Below are positions 58,694 through 64,000 of a stretch of 64,000 nt of DNA, in pieces; position 1 is the stretch's first letter; each line of letters begins with the position of its first letter. Below the pieces are notes generated by a model, which saw only the letters and a list, made by a program, of their open reading frames with translations, searched no databases and had not been told where the DNA came from. Location of the stretch: assembly GCA_020632885.1 (NCBI GenBank), contig JACKEQ010000004.1, positions 186,001 to 250,000 on the forward strand, in the 5' to 3' direction. The position numbers and the translations under genes were made by a program. Origin of the DNA: Alphaproteobacteria bacterium (GTDB lineage: Bacteria; Myxococcota_A; UBA796; GCA-2862545).

Positions 58694-60160
58694 TTGCTGC
58701 TCGTCTCCCTGGCCGTCGCCCAGATCCATCTCTTCCTCGCGGACCCCCGTGAGCGTCCTGCCCCGTCGACCACCTGCGACGCCCCCCACTGCGCGGTGCT
58801 CCTGGAGCGCATCCGCGCGGCCCGGCACACGATCGACTTCGCCGTGTACGGCTTCCGCGGCCAGCCGGAGATCGTGGACGCCCTGGAGGCCGCGGTAGCG
58901 CGGGGTGTGCGCGTGCGGGGCGTGGTGGACGCCGATGCGCGGGGGGTCAACTACTACGCGGACACCGCCTCGGTGCGCGCACGGCTCCCGGACGTCCGCA
59001 CCGACGAGGCCGCAGACCGGGCCTCCGTGGCGACCGCACGTCCCTTCCGCACCCGCGATGCGTGTCCGCGGCCGGAGGGCTTCCGGGGTCCGCTGCAGTG
59101 CCTCGGGTACGACCTGGGCGACCGCTGCCTCCTCGCCGGCCACGCGTCCCGCGAGCCCCTGGAGGCCGACGGGGACATCCTGCACCACAAGTTCTTCGTG
59201 TTCGACGGGAGAGCCGTGTGGACGGGCTCCACGAACGTCAGCGACTCCGGCACCGGCGGCTACAACGCGAACCTCGTGCTCGTGGTGGACGACCCCGTCG
59301 TGGCGGCCTGGTACACCCACGAGCTCGAGCAGATGTTCGTCCACGGGAGGTTCCACGGCGCCAAGGAGGCGACGGGGCCCCTCCACCGCACCCTGCCCGA
59401 CGGCACGCGCATCACCGCGAGGTTCAGCCCGCAGGACCGGCCGCTGACCCGCGGGGTCCGCCCGCTGATCCAGGGGGCCCGCGAGTCCATCGACATCGCG
59501 GTGTTCTTCCTGACCCACAAGCACGTCACCGCCGACCTGATCGCGGCCCACAGGCGCGGTGTCCGGGTCCGCGTGCTCCTCGACGCGACGGCCGGCGGCA
59601 ACGGGTACACCAAGCACGAGCTCCTCCGGGCGGCCGGGATCCCCGTGAAGGTGGAGGACTGGGGCGGCAAGATGCACGCGAAGGCCGCCCTCGTCGACGG
59701 ACGGGTGCTCGTCGCGGGCTCGATGAACTGGACGAGTGCCGGCGAGGGTGGGAACGACGAGAACACCCTGATCGTCCAGAGCCCTCGGCTCGCCCGCCAG
59801 TACGCCGCGTGGTTCCAGGCGCTCTGGGACGACGTGGACGACCGCTGGCTCGCCGGGCGGCCCGATCCGGAGGGCCCCGAGAGCGGGTCTGCGTGCACGG
59901 ACGGCGTGGACGACGACTTCGATCACCTGGCGGACGCCGAGGACCCCGGCTGCTCGGCCTCCCCGCCTCCCCTGCCCTCCCTGCCCCCCTGGCGCATCGT
60001 GCGCCGTGAGGACGGCGAGGGCGTGCTCCTGAAGGGCGTGGAGCGCGACGGTCGGCGGATCGCGCTGGCACCCGGGCACCCGGACTATGCCGGCACGCGC
60101 GCGGACCGGTGGTTCTGCAGCCGGTGGGAGGCCGAGGAGGCCGGCTACCGACGCAGGTGA
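58694..60160 (+). CDS. Secreted phospholipase D-like protein with two HKD motifs
   Basis: 488 residues. TTG at 58694 is chosen because GGAGGTG ends six bases upstream; GTG at 58685 is the alternative. LLLVSLAVAQ is a short signal. Both halves of the PLD active site are seen: LHHKFFVFDGRAVWTGSTN (about 160-178) and MHAKAALVDGRVLVAGSMN (about 326-344). TIDFAVYGF and SIDIAVFFLTHK begin each half. It could be a phospholipase or nuclease. After it comes a Cys/Asp motif CTDGVDDDFDHLADAEDPGC like that in surface lipoproteins of this window, and an 80-residue C-terminal part (CSRWEAEEAGYRRR). Confidence 0.87.
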   Translation: MLLVSLAVAQIHLFLADPRERPAPSTTCDAPHCAVLLERIRAARHTIDFAVYGFRGQPEIVDALEAAVARGVRVRGVVDADARGVNYYADTASVRARLPDVRTDEAADRASVATARPFRTRDACPRPEGFRGPLQCLGYDLGDRCLLAGHASREPLEADGDILHHKFFVFDGRAVWTGSTNVSDSGTGGYNANLVLVVDDPVVAAWYTHELEQMFVHGRFHGAKEATGPLHRTLPDGTRITARFSPQDRPLTRGVRPLIQGARESIDIAVFFLTHKHVTADLIAAHRRGVRVRVLLDATAGGNGYTKHELLRAAGIPVKVEDWGGKMHAKAALVDGRVLVAGSMNWTSAGEGGNDENTLIVQSPRLARQYAAWFQALWDDVDDRWLAGRPDPEGPESGSACTDGVDDDFDHLADAEDPGCSASPPPLPSLPPWRIVRREDGEGVLLKGVERDGRRIALAPGHPDYAGTRADRWFCSRWEAEEAGYRRR

Positions 60161-60161
60161 G

Positions 60162-60749
60162 TCAGTAGAAGCGCACGTCCTGGACGGCGTAGAAGGTGCC
60201 GAGGTCCAGGTGGATGCGCGTGAGGGGCTGGAAGTCCGCGCACCCCTCGGGACAGACGTGGGACTCGAACGGACAGCCCGGCTCGTCGAAGGCCACGAGC
60301 CGCACGGTGGCGTTCACCGGAGGCCCGAAGTCCGCCTCGATGCGGCGGCCGTCCTCGTCGATGCGCAGGTCCTGCACGTCGAGCAGGCTGCGCTGGAACC
60401 CCGTGAACGCCTTGAAGCCGAGCGCGTCGAGCCCTTCGCGGGCCGGGAAGTCCGCCGGGAGGAGCCCGTCGCCCTCGAAGTACGTGTCGGGGATCGTGGG
60501 ATCGGTGACGTCGGCCTCGTTGTCGTGGATCACCCAGAACGCCTGCAGCGGCGGCCAGGGGGTCGTGTCGTCGACGGTGGCCGGCTGCATCCACCGGCAC
60601 TCTCCGTCCAGAGCGGCCAGGAGCGGCACGTAGTCGGTCCAGAGGTTGAACGTGACCTCCGCGGGCTGGACGCGCTGGCCGGCGCCCGTGAGGTCACCCG
60701 TGGCGACGGGGTCACCCTTGCAGGCCAGCAGCGCCAGGATCACGGACAC
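60162..60749 (-). CDS. Lipoprotein, partner of the dehydrogenase-cytochrome gene
   Basis: 195 residues. GTG start with GGGAGCTGACGTC upstream, overlapping the end of the preceding gene by 10 bases. SVILALLACKGDP is a very short signal with lipobox LLAC. The mature part has WTDYVPLLAALDGECRWMQP, TTPWPPLQAFWVIHD and CPFESHVCPEGC but no family I recognise. The lipobox end CKGDP resembles the CKGEP of the preceding protein. Probably acts with that enzyme in the periplasm. Confidence 0.7.
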   Translation of the reverse strand: MSVILALLACKGDPVATGDLTGAGQRVQPAEVTFNLWTDYVPLLAALDGECRWMQPATVDDTTPWPPLQAFWVIHDNEADVTDPTIPDTYFEGDGLLPADFPAREGLDALGFKAFTGFQRSLLDVQDLRIDEDGRRIEADFGPPVNATVRLVAFDEPGCPFESHVCPEGCADFQPLTRIHLDLGTFYAVQDVRFY

Positions 60750-62863
60750 GACGTCAGCTCCCGGATCCAGGCGTCGATGACGTCGGCCCCCGCCGTGTCG
60801 ACCACGTGGGTGGCGAGCGGAGGCATCCGGTAGGCGCCCGGATCCCGCAGGCGCGCCGCCATCACGGACGTCTCGGGGCTGCCGGGGGCCACCACCAGGG
60901 CGTCCGTGAGGCCGAGGTCGCCGTGCACCGGCGGACCGCAGATCCCCATGTCCGCGAAGGGGGTGGAGATGCGCAGGTCGAGCTCACCACGCCCGGGTCC
61001 GTCGGGACGGTGGCACTGCGAGCAGTTCACGTGCAGGTACGCCCGGGCGCGGTCGGCCACGGGCGCGTCGCTGTCGAGGGCCGGGAATGCGGTGCGATCC
61101 GGCAGCGGCTCGGCGAACATGCCGATGTGCTCGAGGGTGTCGAGCTGCGGAGCGCGACGCCCGGTGAGCGGGTACTCCGCGTCGCGATCGAGCTGCCCGA
61201 GCTCGAGGCCGAGCGACCGGCCCGCGGCCGCCGTGTGGCACTGCATGCACGCCTCGGGACCCGGGATCTCCCAGGGGGTGCCGGCCGCGTCCACCGTCTC
61301 GTTCGACAGGATCAGGTCGGCGTCGCTCCCGTCCTCCCGCCATCGGTAGGCGTAGCCCGCCCAGACGTCCTCGGCGTGGTGCATGAACAGGCGCGTCTCG
61401 ACCCGCTGGCCGTTCAGCGACATCTCCTTCGCGAGCACGGTGCCCACGGGGAACCCGAGGTCGCCGTCCGCGTCGACCGTGAGGGTGGTGCCGTCCGGGA
61501 TGGCGAGCCAGCGGCGCTTCTGCGCACCGTCCGACCAGAACGGGTGGTTGACGTCGAACGGGAGCAGCCCCTCGACGGCTCGCGAGGGGTCTGCCGACTC
61601 GAAGCAACCCGTGGCCGAGAGGGTCTGGGGGAAGGTGGACGGTGTGGGCGCCAGGCCGGGCTGGAGCTGGTAGATCCGGCCCCCGTCGCGGTCGAGGACG
61701 TACATCTCGCCGTCCGCGTCCTCCGCGAAGTCCACGATGGGCCGGAACGTGTCCGCCAGCCGCTGGCGCCGCGGCACGCCGAGGTCGTCGTAGACGATCG
61801 CCACGATGCGGCCGTGGTAGTAGTCCGAGAACAGGTAGCGCCCGTAGAGCTCGGGGATCGCGGAGCCACGGTACACGCGTCCACCGATGACGGAGTACCC
61901 GGGGTCCTGCGGGTAGGCGACGACAGGGTCGATGAGGCCGTCACCGTCGCACGGGGTCGTGGCGTAGCAGGTGTCTCCCTCCTTGATACGCCAGCCGTAG
62001 TTCCCGCCCGCCTCGATGCGGTCGACCTCCTCGACCGCGTTCTGCCCGACGTCGCCGGCCCAGAGCTCACCCGTGACGCTGTCGAAGCTCATCCGGAAAG
62101 GGTTGCGCAGCCCGTACGCGTAGATCTCCTCGCGGTGACCCGTGCCGACGAAGGGGTTGTCGGGTGGGATGTCGTACGGGTTGGGGCCGTCCACGTCCAG
62201 ACGCAGGATCTTCCCGAGCAGGACGTCCAGGTTCTGGGCACGGTTCCCGGGGTCTCCGCCCGATCCGCCGTCACCGAGGGCCCAGTAGAGCTTGCCGTCC
62301 GGCCCGAAGTCCACGTCGCCACCGTTGTGGTTGGGGAACGGCTGCTGGATGGTGAGCACCTCCTCCACGCTCGTGGCGTCCCACACCCGACCTCCCTGGG
62401 AGGTCTGCACGCTCGCGAGCACGGAGTCGCCCGCCAGGTTGGTGTAGGACACCCAGACCTCGCCGTTGGTGGCGAAGGACGGGTGGAACGCGAAGCCGAG
62501 GAGGCCGCGCTCCCCACCCGAGTCGATGCGGTCCCGCAGGTCGAGCACCAGCTCCGCGGTCGGGGTGGCGTCGGTGGGCACGAAGCGCTTCACGCGGCCG
62601 GCCTGCTCGATGAAGTACCAGGCCGAACCGTCGCCCGGCGCCTGGAGGAGGGCGACGGGATTCAGCATGCTCACCGAGGCGAACACGCGGTTCACCTCGA
62701 TGGACGCCTCGACGCTGAAGCGCTCCGGAGGGGCGACGCAGTCGGGGTTCTCGGGGCGGGCGTCGTAGCCGTACTCGGCCTCCACCACCGTCGTGGGGAG
62801 CGTGGGCAGCCCGGGCTCCCCCTTGCAGGCGGCAAGCGCCGCGATCCAGATCCCGTTCCTCAT
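60740..62863 (-). CDS. PQQ-type sugar dehydrogenase-like lipoprotein fused to a dihaem cytochrome c
   Basis: 707 residues. Signal MRNGIWIAALAAC (lipobox LAAC). Residues about 55-405 form the six-blade soluble glucose/sorbosone dehydrogenase fold: LLQAPGDGSAWYFIEQAGRVKRF, RGLLGFAFHPSFATNGEVWVSYT, NHNGGDVDFGPDGKLYWALGDGG, GLRNPFRMSFD and GNYGWRIKEG are characteristic. Residues about 410-707 carry two haem c sites, EACMQCHTAA and VNCSQCHRPDG, with MPP near the end as possible axial ligand. The fusion implies that electrons from substrate oxidation pass straight into the chain. Natural substrate unknown; PQQ binding is not proven. Confidence 0.87.
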   Translation of the reverse strand: MRNGIWIAALAACKGEPGLPTLPTTVVEAEYGYDARPENPDCVAPPERFSVEASIEVNRVFASVSMLNPVALLQAPGDGSAWYFIEQAGRVKRFVPTDATPTAELVLDLRDRIDSGGERGLLGFAFHPSFATNGEVWVSYTNLAGDSVLASVQTSQGGRVWDATSVEEVLTIQQPFPNHNGGDVDFGPDGKLYWALGDGGSGGDPGNRAQNLDVLLGKILRLDVDGPNPYDIPPDNPFVGTGHREEIYAYGLRNPFRMSFDSVTGELWAGDVGQNAVEEVDRIEAGGNYGWRIKEGDTCYATTPCDGDGLIDPVVAYPQDPGYSVIGGRVYRGSAIPELYGRYLFSDYYHGRIVAIVYDDLGVPRRQRLADTFRPIVDFAEDADGEMYVLDRDGGRIYQLQPGLAPTPSTFPQTLSATGCFESADPSRAVEGLLPFDVNHPFWSDGAQKRRWLAIPDGTTLTVDADGDLGFPVGTVLAKEMSLNGQRVETRLFMHHAEDVWAGYAYRWREDGSDADLILSNETVDAAGTPWEIPGPEACMQCHTAAAGRSLGLELGQLDRDAEYPLTGRRAPQLDTLEHIGMFAEPLPDRTAFPALDSDAPVADRARAYLHVNCSQCHRPDGPGRGELDLRISTPFADMGICGPPVHGDLGLTDALVVAPGSPETSVMAARLRDPGAYRMPPLATHVVDTAGADVIDAWIRELTSCP

Positions 62864-62938
62864 CCGCGCTCCCGTCGACGCAGGTTAGCGCGGGATCGGG
62901 GCAGGATCCACGGTGGAGGAGCGCGCCGGGAGAAGCTG

Positions 62939-63748
62939 TCAGGAGCGGTCGGGAGGGCCTCCCAGCCCGGCCGCGACGCGCGCCGCTTCCTCGATCGTCC
63001 GCGCCAGCGTGGAGCGGATCCGACCGTCCTCCATCGTCAGCAGGCCCGCGATGGTGCAGCCCGCCGGGGTGGTCACCTCGTCCTTGAGCGCCGCGGGATG
63101 GCGGCCGGTCTGCAGGACGAGGCGCGCCGCCCCCTGCATGGTCTGAGCCGCGAGCTCCACGGCGACCTCGCGCGGCAGGCCCATGCGGACGCCGCCGTCC
63201 GCGAGGCTCTCGAGCACCACGCAGGCGAAGGCCGGCCCCGAGCCCGAGAGGGCCGTGACGACGTCGAAGTGCTTCTCCTCCAGCTGCCGCACCCGACCCA
63301 CGGCCCCGAAGATGGCCGTGCAGGTCTCGAGGTCCTCGTCGGTGGCGCGCGGGCCCGGCGCCACGACGGTCATGCCCTCCCGGATCAGGCAGGGTGTGTT
63401 GGGCATCGCGCGCAGCACGCGTGCCCCGGGAGCCAGCTCCGCCAGCGTCCGCGTGGTGACCCCCGCGCAGATGCTCAGCAGGACCTTGCCGTCCAGCGCG
63501 TCGCCCATGCCCGCGAGCACCTCCCGGGCCACCTGGGGCTTCACGGAGAGCAGCACGATGTCGGCCTCCCGCGCGGCCGCGGCGTTGTCCGTGCCGGCCG
63601 GGACACCCAGGGCCTCGGCGAGCTGCCGGGCGTTCTCGCGCCGCCGGGCGGTCACCGCCTTCACGTCGAAGCGGTCGTCGTTCGCCAGCCCTCCGACGAT
63701 CGCCTGCCCCATCTTGCCGCATCCGATGACCGCGAGCCCGATCGCCAT
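62939..63748 (-). CDS. proC: Pyrroline-5-carboxylate reductase
   Basis: Last step of proline synthesis, NAD(P)H-dependent. 269 residues. The Rossmann start LAVIGCGKMGQAIVGGL, VLLSVKPQ, LLSICAGVTTRTLAEL, RVLRAMPNTPCLIREGMTVVAPG, LSGSGPAFACVVLESLADGGVRMGL and LKDEVTTPAGCTIAGLLTME are family signatures. GCGGAGGCAGG precedes ATG 63748. Divergent from the EamA-type gene. Confidence 0.95.
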   Translation of the reverse strand: MAIGLAVIGCGKMGQAIVGGLANDDRFDVKAVTARRRENARQLAEALGVPAGTDNAAAAREADIVLLSVKPQVAREVLAGMGDALDGKVLLSICAGVTTRTLAELAPGARVLRAMPNTPCLIREGMTVVAPGPRATDEDLETCTAIFGAVGRVRQLEEKHFDVVTALSGSGPAFACVVLESLADGGVRMGLPREVAVELAAQTMQGAARLVLQTGRHPAALKDEVTTPAGCTIAGLLTMEDGRIRSTLARTIEEAARVAAGLGGPPDRS

Positions 63749-63783
63749 CCTGCCTCCGCTACCGCCGGGATAACGGGCACCCC

Positions 63784-64000
63784 GTGCCCCTCCCACCCGC
63801 GATCCGACTCCGCGTCACCCTCGTGCTCGTCGCCGCCGTGCTCGGCATCTCCAGCAGCGCGGTGCTCATCCGCGCCATGGACGCGGGGCCCGCGGCGATC
63901 GCGGCATGGCGCTGCCTCATGGCCGCGGGCTTCCTGGCCCCCTTCCTCCCGGCGGCACGGCGGATCTCGCCCCGCGACCTCCGCTGGATCGCCGGCAGCG
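63784..64000 (+). CDS. EamA/DMT-superfamily transporter, 3' end outside the window
   Basis: The first 72 codons are visible from a GTG at 63784. The translation VTLVLVAAVLGISSSAVLIRAMDAGPAAIAAWRCLMAAGFLAPFLPAARR shows the first two helices and the ISSSAVLIRA...AWRCLMA pattern of the drug/metabolite (EamA) family. Only the 5' part is seen, so substrate and length are unknown. Divergent from proC with 35 bases between starts. Confidence 0.75.
   Translation, partial: MPLPPAIRLRVTLVLVAAVLGISSSAVLIRAMDAGPAAIAAWRCLMAAGFLAPFLPAARRISPRDLRWIAGS

Noticed and set aside
1..64000. Mobile element, prophage, integrase or defence island
   Set aside because: No transposase, integrase, terminase, toxin-antitoxin or restriction gene was found, and composition looks even across the window.
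1..64000. tRNA or rRNA genes
   Set aside because: No cloverleaf arms or T-loop GGTTCGAATC-type sequence with matching stems was seen in the gaps, all of which are under 300 bases.

Overview
The window is about 70% GC DNA from a Gram-negative bacterium. It carries lpxC, a RegB/RegA redox pair, large Ser/Thr protein kinases with ATPase and TPR tails, many secreted lipoproteins, MopE-type Cys/Asp repeat proteins, and lipoproteins with long (Asp-x)n tracts where x is Ala, Thr or Ser. This mix is typical of Myxococcota and related former Deltaproteobacteria; the assignment is inference from gene content. Coding density is very high. No gap without a gene exceeds 300 bases, many neighbours overlap by 1 to 10 bases, and I saw no tRNA, rRNA, CRISPR array, insertion sequence, prophage or plasmid gene.

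Layout. 1-4.2 kb: 3' part of a RegB-type kinase, its RegA regulator, and a large OmpA-like envelope protein. 4.2-10.6 kb: small lipoprotein, divergent hbd and thiolase genes (acyl-CoA metabolism), a TPR protein, small envelope proteins, a methyltransferase. 10.5-13.9 kb: lpxC divergent from ruvC-ruvA-ruvB and a DUF192 lipoprotein. 13.9-20.3 kb: TerB-like protein with a giant kinase/ATPase/TPR protein, a sugar-kinase-like phosphotransferase, a DUF493 protein. 20.3-26.3 kb: a Ser/Thr kinase with a thioredoxin-like tail in one operon with pgi, malQ and a secreted protein. 26.3-34.7 kb: TerB-like protein, msrB, PDZ protein, Asp-repeat lipoprotein, trmO, and two tandem MopE-repeat lipoproteins. 34.7-40.2 kb: six-gene envelope operon on the minus strand ending in a PhoB-type two-component system and murJ. 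40.3-45.9 kb: LysR regulator divergent from a TauE/SafE transporter and followed by two lipoprotein genes. 45.9-52.3 kb: four-gene operon of a coiled-coil protein, an unknown protein, a hybrid histidine kinase and a GT-C type membrane protein. 52.5-57.3 kb: CapA-like protein, ABC1/UbiB kinase, and two divergent citrate synthase genes of which one carries a DNA-binding domain. 57.4-60.2 kb: a tiny secreted protein made of five identical-length 12-residue repeats, a DUF1444-like protein and a secreted phospholipase D-like protein. 60.2-64 kb: sugar dehydrogenase/dihaem cytochrome fusion with a partner lipoprotein, proC, and the start of an EamA transporter.

The most striking unexplained locus is 57.4-57.8 kb. 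The 79-residue repeat protein has an almost consensus sigma-54 (-24/-12) promoter placed so that the transcript would begin about 16 bases before its ATG with a good ribosome binding site. A 38-base dyad symmetric at 16 of 19 positions is centred about 102 bases upstream of that start, where a sigma-54 activator would be expected to bind. A second window-wide oddity is that many exported proteins have extremely short signal peptides (7-13 residues), often with no basic residue, although their start codons are fixed by good Shine-Dalgarno sequences.

All functional names come from reading motifs in the translated sequence. No database search was run.
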